Shown here piece by piece: positions 20,941 to 31,649 of a DNA stretch of 64,000 nt. Within the stretch, counting starts at the first letter, position 1; the number at the start of each line of letters is the position of its first letter. The position numbers were made by a program, and so were the translations under genes. The stretch is taken from assembly GCF_017744435.1 (NCBI RefSeq), contig NZ_JAGIBG010000009.1, forward strand, positions 62,001 through 126,000. The letters run 5' to 3'. The notes below the pieces were generated by a model. It made no database searches and was not told where the DNA came from. It worked only from the letters and a program-made list of their open reading frames with translations. The DNA comes from Pseudomonas sp. Its GTDB lineage: Bacteria > Pseudomonadota > Gammaproteobacteria > Pseudomonadales > Pseudomonadaceae.

Positions 20941-21687
20941 ATGACACTTGTCAAACTGACTTCCGTGGCCGTGCTGGCACTCGCTCTGGGCGCCTGCCAG
21001 AGCCTGTTCGCACCCAATTACCGGACCCCGCTCGAGGTCAAGCGTGATGCCTGGGAGCACGTCAAACCCGGCTGCAGCGCCAGTGACTGCCCGCTGGTGA
21101 ACATCGACACCGTCCACTTCCCGGCCCAGCCCAAGCTCGACGCCATCGTCGAAAAGCGCCTGCTGCAGCTGACCGAAGACAATCAGCATGGCACCGCGCC
21201 AAGCACCCTGCAGGCCTACGAGCAGCAATACCTGGCCAGTGCCGACAAACGCAACAGCAGCTACCTGCAAGCCAAGGTACGCGAGCAGCATGACGGGCTG
21301 GTGATCATCGAGCTGTCCAGTTACCTCGACAGCGGCGGTGCCCACGGCATGCCTGGGCGCGCCTTCATCAACTACTCGCGCAAGCTGGACAAGGTGCTGA
21401 CCCTGCAGGACATGCTGGTTCCAGGCCAGGAAGAGACCTTCTGGAAGACCGTGGAAGCGTCGCACCAGGCCTGGTTGATCAGCGTGGGCATGGACAAGGA
21501 CGCCGAGTTCGTCAAGACCTGGCCCTTCAAGCGCTCGCCGCACATCGCCCTGACGTACGGCGCGCTGGTGGTGAAGTACGAGGTCTACGCCATCGCGCCC
21601 TACTCCATGGGCCACGTTGAACTGAAGATCCCTTACCCACGCCTGAACGGCGTGCTCAAGCCTGAGCTGTTTCCCGGCCGCGGCTGA
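20941..21687 (+). CDS. RsiV-family (DUF3298) lipoprotein
   Basis: A 248-residue lipoprotein. The signal peptide ends at LALGAC with C19. The C-terminal part (SSYLDSGGAHGMPGRAFINY; LTLQDMLVPGQE; LTYGALVVKYEVYAIAPYSMG) is the DUF3298 fold shared with the soluble part of RsiV anti-sigma proteins, but there is no sigma-binding N-terminus here. AAGGA lies 7 bases before the ATG. Its last 32 bases overlap the convergent cytX gene. Ligand and role are unknown. Confidence 0.85.
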   Translation: MTLVKLTSVAVLALALGACQSLFAPNYRTPLEVKRDAWEHVKPGCSASDCPLVNIDTVHFPAQPKLDAIVEKRLLQLTEDNQHGTAPSTLQAYEQQYLASADKRNSSYLQAKVREQHDGLVIIELSSYLDSGGAHGMPGRAFINYSRKLDKVLTLQDMLVPGQEETFWKTVEASHQAWLISVGMDKDAEFVKTWPFKRSPHIALTYGALVVKYEVYAIAPYSMGHVELKIPYPRLNGVLKPELFPGRG

Positions 21688-22939
21688 AACTCAGCAGGCC
21701 ATGCAGCCCACCTGCCAGCAGCAGTGCTGGCAGGGTAGCCCCCAACTCCGGCGCCTTGGCGGCGATCACATGATAGGCCGCGACCCCCACCACCCAGGCC
21801 AGCAGCGCCTGCCAGTGCAAACCACCGACCTGGGTCGGCAGACGACGGCGACGGATCACGTAGTGGTCCATCAGCACCACGCCGAACAGCGGGGCGAACA
21901 CCGAGCCGATCAATAGCAGGAAGTTTTCGTACTGGGCCAGCGGAGCCAGCAGCGCGATCAGGGTGCACAGCACGCCGATGACCAGCGCCAGATGCTCGAC
22001 CTTCAGCGGCAGCAGTACGCCGGTGGAAACGGCGGCCGAGTGAATATCGGCAAAGGCCTTTTCCGACTCGTCCAGCAGGATCAACAGCAGTGGGATGCCC
22101 ATGCCAGCGCCCGCGAGGGCCAGCAGCAGCGCATTGACCTCGCCGCTGGCGGCAAAGGCCAGGGTGTACGCCACGCCCAGGCTCATCAGCCAGGTGTTGC
22201 CAATGAAGTAGCCCAGCACGGTTCCGCCGAATACATGCTTGCCGTTACGGGCGAAACGCGAGTAGTCGGCGATCAACGGCAACCATGACAACGGCATGGC
22301 GATGGCGATGTCGAAGCCCACGGCCAGCGACATCGAACCATCCCCGGCGCGGTTCCACAGCCCGGCCAGATCGGCCTTGGCGAACAGGTTCCAGGTCAGC
22401 CACAGGCACGCACCCAGCAGCAGCCAGATACCCCAGGCACGCAGCACCTTGCGCACGAACGCCAACGGCCCGCTCACCGCCAGCAGGGTGGCCAGGCCAC
22501 CGAAGCACAGCGTCCAGAGCATCGGGCTGTTCCAGGCACTGTCTTCGCCGAACGCCCGTGCCCCCAACAAGCTGGCAGCATCGCGCATGACGATGATCTC
22601 GAATGCGCCCCAGCCTACCAGTTGCAGCAGGTTGAGCAGTGCCGGCAAGCGCGCGCCATGGCTACCCAGGCTCAGCTTCAGGGTGCCCATGGCCGACAGA
22701 CCGGTGTCACTGCCAATGACTCCGGCAGCGCCGAGCAGCAGCACACCGACACCGGTGCCAAGGGCGATGGCCAGGACCGCGCCGGCCAGGCCAAGGCCAG
22801 GGGCCAGCATGGCGCCGACCTGCAGGACCATCAGGCCGATGCCGAGGGAGAACCACAGCGAGAACAGGTCGCGGGCGCCGAAGATGCGCTGGTGGGTGGG
22901 GACCGGGTGGTCGGGGGAGAATGGGCTGGGGGTGGTCAT
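21656..22939 (-). CDS. cytX: Putative hydroxymethylpyrimidine transporter CytX
   Basis: A 427-residue membrane protein of the nucleobase:cation symporter-1 family with about 12 helices (FSLWFSLGIGLMVLQVGAML near the N-terminus; PLSWLPLIADYSRFARNGK in the middle). CytX proteins are predicted to import the thiamin pyrimidine HMP. Location directly downstream of thiC on the same strand supports this. The ATG at 22939 is preferred; a GTG 12 codons earlier is possible. REP sequences lie between it and thiC. Confidence 0.88.
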   Translation of the reverse strand: MTTPSPFSPDHPVPTHQRIFGARDLFSLWFSLGIGLMVLQVGAMLAPGLGLAGAVLAIALGTGVGVLLLGAAGVIGSDTGLSAMGTLKLSLGSHGARLPALLNLLQLVGWGAFEIIVMRDAASLLGARAFGEDSAWNSPMLWTLCFGGLATLLAVSGPLAFVRKVLRAWGIWLLLGACLWLTWNLFAKADLAGLWNRAGDGSMSLAVGFDIAIAMPLSWLPLIADYSRFARNGKHVFGGTVLGYFIGNTWLMSLGVAYTLAFAASGEVNALLLALAGAGMGIPLLLILLDESEKAFADIHSAAVSTGVLLPLKVEHLALVIGVLCTLIALLAPLAQYENFLLLIGSVFAPLFGVVLMDHYVIRRRRLPTQVGGLHWQALLAWVVGVAAYHVIAAKAPELGATLPALLLAGGLHGLLSFSRGRETAQA

Positions 22940-22981
22940 GCTTGTTGGCACTCGGCAATATTCTTGATTGGACACGGTCGT

Positions 22982-23098
22982 TGTAGGAGTGGCCTTGTGT
23001 CGCGAAAGGGCCGCAAGGCGGCCCCAGCGTACTCAGCGGCGAAGCTGATATCTGGGGCCGCATCGCAGCCCTTTCGCGACACAAGGCCGCTCCTACAA
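22982..23098. repeat. Inverted pair of family B REP sequences
   Basis: Two opposed copies of a repeat containing GTAGGAG(T/C)GGCCTTGTG then TCGCGAAAGGGC and a short GC stem. The same unit occurs at 32624-32727 and 60633-60736. It fills the gap between thiC and cytX. Confidence 0.88.
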
Positions 23099-23114
23099 GG
23101 GATCAGCCTTAAAG

Positions 23115-25256
<2,142 letters not shown>

Positions 25257-25261
25257 TGCGC

Positions 25262-25291
25262 AGTCTAGACTGGAGTGGTCGGCAAAGCCAA
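25262..25291 (-). promoter_or_regulatory. Candidate sigma-70 promoter for the thiC leader
   Basis: On the minus strand TTGGCT, an 18-base spacer and TAGACT lie directly upstream of the riboswitch. A transcript from here would start a few bases before the P1 stem. The match is moderate. Confidence 0.5.
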
Positions 25292-25331
25292 GCGGGTAAA
25301 ACGCAGGGGAGATGAAAGGCGCAACCTGTGA

Positions 25332-25360
25332 TTGTTGGCGGGTGCGCATGGCACTACACT
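25332..25360 (+). promoter_or_regulatory. Candidate sigma-70 promoter for tolC
   Basis: TTGTTG, a 17-base spacer and TACACT, placed 58 bases upstream of the tolC start. The gap between thiC and tolC otherwise holds the thiC leader and riboswitch, and nothing else I can recognise. Confidence 0.5.
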
Positions 25361-25418
25361 GGCCCGTCGCTCGATACTCAACAGTTCAGTAATTAAATTT
25401 CGTACAAGGATTGCCTCT

Positions 25419-26855
25419 ATGCTGCGCAAACTTTCACTGGCGATAGCCGTGTCTTGTGCGTCCAACGGAGTGGTCTGGGCAGCGGACATGCCCACGACGG
25501 TAAAGACCGATCTGGTCAGTGTTTACCAGGAAGCGGTCGACAACAACGCCGATCTTGCTGCCGCCCGTGCCGATTATGGCGCCCAGAAAGAAGTGGTGCC
25601 GCAGGCCCGCGCCGGCCTGCTGCCAAACCTCTCGGCCGGTGCCGAGATGCAGAATACCCGCACCAAGCTCGACCAGCCTTCGACGACCTTCAACCGCAGC
25701 GGCAACAGCTGGAGCGCGACCCTTTCGCAACCGATCTTCCGCGCCGATCGCTGGTTCCAGCTACAGGCTGCCGAAGCAGTCAACGAGCAGGCAGCGCTGC
25801 AACTGTCGGCTACCGAGCAGAATCTGATCCTGCAGACTGCGCAGGATTACTTCACCGTGCTGCGGGCCCAGGACAACCTGGCGGCGACCAAAGCCGAGGA
25901 AGCGGCGTTCAAGCGCCAGCTGGACCAGTCTAACGAACGTTTCGACGTCGGCCTCTCCGACAAGACCGACGTGCTGCAGTCCCAGGCCAGCTACGACACC
26001 GCCCGGGCCAACCGGATCGTCGCCGAGCGCCAGGTGCAGGATGCCTTCGAGGCCCTGATCACCCTGACCAACCGCGAATACAGCTCGATCCAGGGCGTGG
26101 TCCACACACTGCCGGTCAAGGTGCCGACCCCCAATGACGCCAAGGCCTGGGTGGAAACCGCTGGTCGCCAGAACCTCAACCTGCTGGCCACCAACCACGC
26201 CGTTGCCGCCGCCGAAGAAACCCTGCGCCAGCGCAAGGCCGGCCACGCCCCGACCCTCGATGCGGTGGCCCAGTACCAGAAAGGCGACAACGACAACCTT
26301 GGGTTCAGCAACTCGGCTGCACTGCCCAATGTGCATTACAGCGGTGACGTGGAGCAGACCACCGTCGGCCTGCAGCTGAACATCCCGATCTACAGCGGTG
26401 GCCTGACCAGCTCGCAGGTGCGCGAGGCCTACCAGCGCCTGAGCCAAAGCGAACAGCAACGCGAAAGCCTGCGCCGCCAGGTGGTGGAGAACACCCGCAA
26501 CCTGCACCGCGCGGTAAACACCGATGTGGAGCAGGTACAGGCGCGCAAGCAGTCGATCATCTCCAACCAGAGTGCCCTGGAAGCCACCGAGATCGGCTAC
26601 CAGGTCGGTACCCGCAACATCGTCGACGTGCTCGACGCCCAGCGCCAGCTGTACACCTCGGTGCGCGACTACAACAACAGCCGCTATGACTACATTCTCG
26701 ACAACCTGAGCCTGAAGCAGGCGGCCGGGACCTTGAGCCCGCAGGACCTGCAGGACCTCAAGCAGTACCTGAAGCCGGACTACAACCCGGACAAGGACTT
26801 CCTGCCACCGGACCTGGCTGCAGCGGCTGCCAAGAACTTCGAGCGCAGGCCTTGA
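25419..26855 (+). CDS. tolC: TolC-family outer-membrane efflux protein
   Basis: A 478-residue outer-membrane channel with a Sec signal peptide (MLRKLSLAIAVSCASNGVVWA). It has the internally repeated OEP domains rich in coiled-coil helices, with YQEAVDNNADLAAARADY in the first and TNHAVAAAEETLRQRKAGHAP in the second. The beta-strand turns are at LDQPSTTFNRSGN and NIPIYSGGLTSSQVREA. The start at 25419 has AAGGA upstream and gives the signal peptide. It serves type I secretion or efflux partners encoded elsewhere. Confidence 0.93.
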   Translation: MLRKLSLAIAVSCASNGVVWAADMPTTVKTDLVSVYQEAVDNNADLAAARADYGAQKEVVPQARAGLLPNLSAGAEMQNTRTKLDQPSTTFNRSGNSWSATLSQPIFRADRWFQLQAAEAVNEQAALQLSATEQNLILQTAQDYFTVLRAQDNLAATKAEEAAFKRQLDQSNERFDVGLSDKTDVLQSQASYDTARANRIVAERQVQDAFEALITLTNREYSSIQGVVHTLPVKVPTPNDAKAWVETAGRQNLNLLATNHAVAAAEETLRQRKAGHAPTLDAVAQYQKGDNDNLGFSNSAALPNVHYSGDVEQTTVGLQLNIPIYSGGLTSSQVREAYQRLSQSEQQRESLRRQVVENTRNLHRAVNTDVEQVQARKQSIISNQSALEATEIGYQVGTRNIVDVLDAQRQLYTSVRDYNNSRYDYILDNLSLKQAAGTLSPQDLQDLKQYLKPDYNPDKDFLPPDLAAAAAKNFERRP

Positions 26856-26860
26856 GACCG

Positions 26861-26965
26861 GTGTTGGCTGCTTCGCGGGTAAACCCGCTCCCACAGGAAT
26901 GGTGCAGGGTTTGGGATCTGCGCCGTACCTGTGGGAGTGGGTTTACCCGCGAAGAAGCCAACACA
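26861..26965. repeat. Inverted pair of family A-like REP sequences
   Basis: Opposed copies with core TTCGCGGGTAAACCCGCTCC / GGAGTGGGTTTACCCGCGAA and an outer TGTTGGCT / AGCCAACA arm. They lie between the convergent genes tolC and waaA. Confidence 0.85.
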
Positions 26966-26969
26966 AAAG

Positions 26970-28241
26970 TCAGCTGAGAAGCTTGCCCAGCCCATCCAGC
27001 AAGCGCTGCAAGGCGCCCTGGTTGGCCTGCATCACCGCCCTGCCCGCCTTGCCCATGCGCTGCGCATCCTGGGGCAACTCGATCAACCGACGCACCGCCT
27101 CGGCCAGCCCGTCGGTATCATCGACCTGCTGCAACGCCCCCGCTTCGCGCAACATCGCGCTGATTTCAAGGAAGTTGAACACATGTGGCCCCATGACCAC
27201 CGGCAATGCCAATGCCGCTGGTTCCAGCGGGTTATGACCGCCCGTGGCCACCAGGCTGCCGCCGACAAAGGCGATGTCGGCCAGGGCATAGAGGAACAGC
27301 AACTCACCCATGGTGTCGCCCAGCAGCACCTGCGTCCGCGCATCCACCGGCGTGCCGGCAGAACGGCGCACCGTGGCGAACTGCTCGGCACACAAAGCAT
27401 GCACGGCATCAAACCGCTCAGGGTGACGCGGCACCAGGATCAGCAGCGCATCACCATGCACCTGCAGCAGCTGCCGGTGCGCCTGCAGGATCAAGGCATC
27501 CTCACCCTCATGAGTGCTGGCAGCGATCCACACCGGACGCTGGTCGGCGCCCCACTGTTCGCGCAATGCCTTGGCACGGGGCTGCAAGTGCTCATCGATC
27601 TTCAGGTCGAACTTGATCGAGCCGGTCACCTCTACACACTCGGGGCGGGCACCCAGGTCACGGAAGCGCCGAGCCTCGGTTTCGGTCTGCACCGCGATCA
27701 GGCTCATTTCACCCAGCATCGGCCGGGTCAGCTTGGCAAAGCGCCCGTAGCCACGGGCCGAGCGCTCGGACAGCCGGGCATTGGCCAGGGCCACCGGAAT
27801 GCCGCGCCTGGCGCATTGGTGGATATGGTTGGGCCACAATTCGGTTTCCATGATGATGCCCAGGCGCGGGCGCACATGGTCGAGGAAGCGTCCGGCCGCC
27901 CATGGCAGGTCGTAGGGCAGATAGCAATGCTGAATGCGCGGCTCATCGGCGAACATCGCGCGAATGCGTTCGGAGCCGGTCGGGGTCATGCAGGTGATTG
28001 TGATCGGCAGGTCCGGGTAGGCCTTGAGCAGCGCACGCACCATCGGTGCGGCGGCAATGCTTTCACCGACCGACACCGCATGCACCCAGATCCCGCCCTG
28101 GCGCATGGCCGGCAGGTTGCGGGCAAAGCGCTCGCCGATGCGCTGGCCGTAGGCCGGTGCCTTGCGCGCGCGCAGGTACAGGCGCAGCGCAACCAGCGGC
28201 AGGCCCAGGTGAAACAGCAAGGTATAGAGTGTTCTGTTCAT
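26970..28241 (-). CDS. waaA: 3-deoxy-D-manno-octulosonic acid (Kdo) transferase
   Basis: A 423-residue GT30 glycosyltransferase that adds Kdo to lipid A precursor at the inner membrane. The N-terminal membrane anchor is TLYTLLFHLGLPLVALRLYL. The nucleotide-sugar region includes GSIKFDL, WIAASTHEGED and, near the C-terminus, VGGSLVATGGHNPLEPAA. The start at 28241 (MNRTLYTLL) is the family start; the frame is open further upstream but overlaps lysR. It follows the lysR stop by 11 bases. Confidence 0.95.
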   Translation of the reverse strand: MNRTLYTLLFHLGLPLVALRLYLRARKAPAYGQRIGERFARNLPAMRQGGIWVHAVSVGESIAAAPMVRALLKAYPDLPITITCMTPTGSERIRAMFADEPRIQHCYLPYDLPWAAGRFLDHVRPRLGIIMETELWPNHIHQCARRGIPVALANARLSERSARGYGRFAKLTRPMLGEMSLIAVQTETEARRFRDLGARPECVEVTGSIKFDLKIDEHLQPRAKALREQWGADQRPVWIAASTHEGEDALILQAHRQLLQVHGDALLILVPRHPERFDAVHALCAEQFATVRRSAGTPVDARTQVLLGDTMGELLFLYALADIAFVGGSLVATGGHNPLEPAALALPVVMGPHVFNFLEISAMLREAGALQQVDDTDGLAEAVRRLIELPQDAQRMGKAGRAVMQANQGALQRLLDGLGKLLS

Positions 28242-28252
28242 GGCCGCGGAGT

Positions 28253-29143
28253 TTACCCGATCGCGCGCAGGTGCACCGCAAAGCGCTCGGCCAGCCATTG
28301 CGCAGCCGGGCCCAGCGGTTCATCGCGGCGCCAGGCCAGTTCGGCCACCAGCGCGGGCGGTCGCCATTCGCTGTCGAGCTCGACCATGTGCGCCTGATAG
28401 GTCGGGTATTGCACCACATGCCGCGGCAGCCAGGCCCAGCCCAGGCCGCGCATCAGCAGTTCGGCCATGGCGTAGAAGCTGTCGGCACGCCAGACCTGCG
28501 GACTGATCGCTTCGCCACCTGGGTAGCCGCTCTGCTGGGGGGTGATCAGCAATTGCCGGTGGCGGGCCAGCTGCTGGCGAGTGACCCGCCCTTCATGTGC
28601 AAGCGGATGATCAACTGCACAGACCGTCACCATTTCCACACTGCCCAACGCTCGGCGCTCCAATGATGACGGGATGCTTTCGTGGTGGAAGAACAAGCCC
28701 AGGTCGGCGCGTCGCTCGGCCAGCTTGCGCGCCACATCCCCCTGGGCGCCACTGGCCAGTTGCACCTCCAGGTAAGGGTAACGGCTAGCCAGTTCGTCGA
28801 GGCTGTCGATCACTGGCTGATAAGGCATCGCCTCGTCCTGAGCCACTCGCAACAAGGCTTCCTGGCCGCGCATCAAGGCCAGGGCACGACCATCCAGGCG
28901 TTCGCACTGGCGTAAGAGCTCACGGGCATCTTCGAGCAACGCCGTACCGTTTTCAGTCAGTTTCGGCTGGCGTCCGCTGCTGCGCTCGAACAGCGTGACA
29001 CCGAGGTCGGTTTCAAGCAGGGCGATGGCATTGCTGATGGCCGACTGTGCCTTGCGCTGTTCGCGGGCCACGGCAGAAAACGAGCGCAATTCGGCGACCC
29101 GCAGGAAAGTACGCAGTTGTTCAAGGTTCCATTGCTCGGCCAT
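28253..29143 (-). CDS. LysR-family transcriptional regulator
   Basis: A 296-residue regulator. The winged helix-turn-helix occupies residues 1-60 (FLRVAELRSFSAVAREQRKAQ then SAISNAIALLETDLGVTLFER), followed by a periplasmic-binding-type effector domain. I chose the ATG at 29143 over the TTG just before it. It is divergent from the SMR transporter gene with an 87-bp shared gap, so that gene is a likely target, though the effector is unknown. Confidence 0.92.
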   Translation of the reverse strand: MAEQWNLEQLRTFLRVAELRSFSAVAREQRKAQSAISNAIALLETDLGVTLFERSSGRQPKLTENGTALLEDARELLRQCERLDGRALALMRGQEALLRVAQDEAMPYQPVIDSLDELASRYPYLEVQLASGAQGDVARKLAERRADLGLFFHHESIPSSLERRALGSVEMVTVCAVDHPLAHEGRVTRQQLARHRQLLITPQQSGYPGGEAISPQVWRADSFYAMAELLMRGLGWAWLPRHVVQYPTYQAHMVELDSEWRPPALVAELAWRRDEPLGPAAQWLAERFAVHLRAIG

Positions 29144-29174
29144 CAACCTATCTCCAGCTCGGATAGGTAATGAC

Positions 29175-29202
29175 TTTACCGCATCCAGGCAATCGCTAGA
29201 AT
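29175..29202 (+). promoter_or_regulatory. Candidate promoter for the SMR transporter
   Basis: TTTACC, 16 bases and TAGAAT, placed 29 bases before the ATG in the gap shared with the divergent lysR gene. Match to consensus is modest. Confidence 0.4.
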
Positions 29203-29230
29203 GCCGAGCCAGTTACCGGAGGATCCCGTC

Positions 29231-29563
29231 ATGAATGCCTATACCTATCTCGCCATCGCCATCTGCGCCGAAGTCATCGCCACTGCCTCCATGAAGGCGG
29301 TAAAGGGGCTGAGCACGCCGTTGCCGTTGCTGCTGATGGTGGTCGGCTACGGGATCGCGTTCTGGATGCTGACCCTGGTGGTGCGCAGCATTCCGGTAGG
29401 CATCGCCTATGCGATCTGGTCGGGCCTTGGCATCGTGCTGATCAGCGTGGCGGCGCTGGTGGTCTATGGGCAGAAGCTGGATGTACCGGCGATGCTGGGC
29501 ATGGCCATGATCGTGGGTGGCGTGGTTGTGATTCAGCTGTTTTCCAAAACTGCCGGGCACTGA
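29231..29563 (+). CDS. emrE: EmrE-type small multidrug resistance (SMR) transporter
   Basis: A 110-residue, four-helix proton antiporter. The essential glutamate is E14 (AICAEVIATASMKA), and W63 sits in GIAYAIWSGLG, both exactly at the EmrE positions. Length is right for the family. GGAGGA lies 7 bases upstream of the chosen ATG. Substrates would be quaternary ammonium or other cationic compounds, though some SMR proteins export guanidinium or polyamines. Confidence 0.92.
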   Translation: MNAYTYLAIAICAEVIATASMKAVKGLSTPLPLLLMVVGYGIAFWMLTLVVRSIPVGIAYAIWSGLGIVLISVAALVVYGQKLDVPAMLGMAMIVGGVVVIQLFSKTAGH

Positions 29564-29609
29564 GGCAGCCTGTATACTTGCCAGCTGTCCCAGTCTTCGA
29601 GGTACCGCC

Positions 29610-30785
29610 ATGCCAACCGCCATTTCCACTGACGTACTGATCGTCGGCGCCGGGGTCGCAGGTCTCTGGCTCAATGCCCGCCTGCGTCGCCTGGGCTATT
29701 CGACAGTGCTGGTGGAGCGCGCCAGCCTCGGTGGCGAGCAGACCATCAAGTCCCAGGGCATCATCCATGGTGGAACCAAATACGCCCTGCACGGCGCCCT
29801 GACCGGCGCCTCGGAAGCCATCGCCGACATGCCGCGCCGCTGGCGCGAAGCGATCGATGGCAGCGGCGAACTGGACCTGACCCGCACCCGCCTGCTTTCC
29901 GATGCCCACTACCTGTGGTCACCAGGTACCCTGGCCGGCAACCTGACCAGCTTCTTCGCCAGCAAGGCCGTGCGTGGCCGGGTCGATCAGGTAAAGGGCG
30001 AGCACTTGCCACCGGCCCTGCAAGACCGTGGCTTCAAGGGCAAGGTCTACCGCCTGGCGGAACTGGTGATCGATGTACCCAGCCTGCTGGCCAACCTGGC
30101 CGAACTGGCCGGTGACAGCCTGCTCGCCGGCGAACAGATCGAACCGCTGCGCGAGGGCGACGAACTGGTCGGCCTGCGCGTCGACGGCCGCGAAATCCGC
30201 GCCCAGCGCATCGTGCTCAGCGCCGGCGCTGGCACCGAAGACCTGCTGCATGCCTTGGGCCTCAAGCAACCTGCCATGCAGACCCGCCCGTTGCACATGG
30301 TCCTGGCCAAAGGGCCAAACCTCAAGCCGCTTTATGCGCACTGCCTGGGCGCCGGGCCGAAACCGCGCGTGACCGTCACCACCCACCCGGCGGCCGATGG
30401 CCAGTGGGTCTGGTACCTCGGCGGCGATATTGCCGAAGCCGACGGCGTGGCCCGCGAGCCTGCCGCGCAGATTGCCGCAGCGCAGAAGGAAATCGCCAGC
30501 CTGCTGCCATGGGTCGATCAAAGCCAGGTGCGTTGGGCGACCCTGCGCGTCGATCGCGCCGAGCCCGCACAGTCCGGCCTGGTCCGCCCCGACAACGCCT
30601 TCCTCGCCGAACAGCAGCGCCTGCTGGTGGGCTGGCCAACCAAACTGGCACTGGCACCGGACTTCAGTGACCGGGTACTGGCCAGCCTCGACCGCGATGG
30701 CGTGCGCCCTACCGCGCAGGCCGACCTTTCCGGCCTGCCGCGCCCGGCCCTGGGTGTACCGGCCTGGGAGCAACTGCTGCCATGA
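29610..30785 (+). CDS. FAD-dependent (DAO-type) oxidoreductase
   Basis: A 391-residue flavoprotein with an N-terminal Rossmann motif (VLIVGAGVAGLWLNARLRRLG), the following acidic VLVERA strand, and a DAO-like substrate domain. GAGGT precedes the ATG by 7 bases. Its stop overlaps the start of the aldo/keto reductase gene (ATGA), so the two are co-translated. The substrate cannot be read from the sequence. Confidence 0.85.
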   Translation: MPTAISTDVLIVGAGVAGLWLNARLRRLGYSTVLVERASLGGEQTIKSQGIIHGGTKYALHGALTGASEAIADMPRRWREAIDGSGELDLTRTRLLSDAHYLWSPGTLAGNLTSFFASKAVRGRVDQVKGEHLPPALQDRGFKGKVYRLAELVIDVPSLLANLAELAGDSLLAGEQIEPLREGDELVGLRVDGREIRAQRIVLSAGAGTEDLLHALGLKQPAMQTRPLHMVLAKGPNLKPLYAHCLGAGPKPRVTVTTHPAADGQWVWYLGGDIAEADGVAREPAAQIAAAQKEIASLLPWVDQSQVRWATLRVDRAEPAQSGLVRPDNAFLAEQQRLLVGWPTKLALAPDFSDRVLASLDRDGVRPTAQADLSGLPRPALGVPAWEQLLP

Positions 30786-31594
30786 CCTTGCCCACCTTGC
30801 ATGGCTTGCACCGCCCGCTGGGCAGCACCGGTTTCAAGGTCTCGCCGCTGGGCCTGGGCACGGTCAAACTCGGCCGCGACCAGGGTGTCAAATACCCCAA
30901 TGGCTTCACCATCCCCGGCGATGACGAAGCTCGCCTGCTGCTGACCCAGGCCCGCGAACTGGGTATCAACCTGATCGACACCGCCCCGGCCTACGGCCGC
31001 AGCGAAGAGCGCCTGGGGCCGCTGCTGCGCGGCCAGCGTAATGAATGGGTGATTGTCAGCAAGGTGGGTGAGGAATTCGAAGACGGCCAGTCCAGCTTCG
31101 ACTTCAGCGCCGCCCACACCCGCCGCTCGGTGGAGCGCAGCCTGCGCCGCCTGGAAACTGACCGCATCGAACTGGTGCTGGTGCATTCCGATGGCAATGA
31201 CCTGGCAATCCTCGAACAGGAAGAGGTCTACCAGACCCTGGCCGCCCTCAAGCAGGAGGGCAAGATTCTCGGCTATGGCCTTTCCGGCAAGACCGTCGCC
31301 GGTGGCTTGAAAGCGTTGGAGCAAGGCGATTGCGCCATGGTCACCTACAACCTCAATGAGCAGGCAGAACGCCCGGTGCTGGACTACGCTGCCGAACACG
31401 GCAAGGCCATTCTGGTGAAGAAGGCATTGGCCAGCGGGCATATCTGCCTTGCCCCTGGGGTCGATCCGGTGCAAGCCAGCTTCGAGTTGCTGTTCGCCCA
31501 CCCGGGAGTGAGCAGTGCTATTGTCGGCACCATCAATCCATTGCACCTGGCCCACAACGTGGCCACCGTCGCCCGCATCCTGGGCCAGCATTGA
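30782..31594 (+). CDS. Aldo/keto reductase
   Basis: A 270-residue TIM-barrel NADPH oxidoreductase. The catalytic residues are visible as Asp and Tyr in NLIDTAPAYGRSEERLG, Lys in VIVSKVGEE and His in LVLVHSDG. The cofactor end is GVSSAIVGTINPLHLAHN. It overlaps the upstream flavoprotein by four bases, which suggests one pathway, but the substrate is unknown. Confidence 0.9.
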   Translation: MTLPTLHGLHRPLGSTGFKVSPLGLGTVKLGRDQGVKYPNGFTIPGDDEARLLLTQARELGINLIDTAPAYGRSEERLGPLLRGQRNEWVIVSKVGEEFEDGQSSFDFSAAHTRRSVERSLRRLETDRIELVLVHSDGNDLAILEQEEVYQTLAALKQEGKILGYGLSGKTVAGGLKALEQGDCAMVTYNLNEQAERPVLDYAAEHGKAILVKKALASGHICLAPGVDPVQASFELLFAHPGVSSAIVGTINPLHLAHNVATVARILGQH

Positions 31595-31649
31595 GTTGTC
31601 ACCCAGCCAAGATGGGCCTGGAGACTGACCCGACGCAAGGAGGAGCCTC

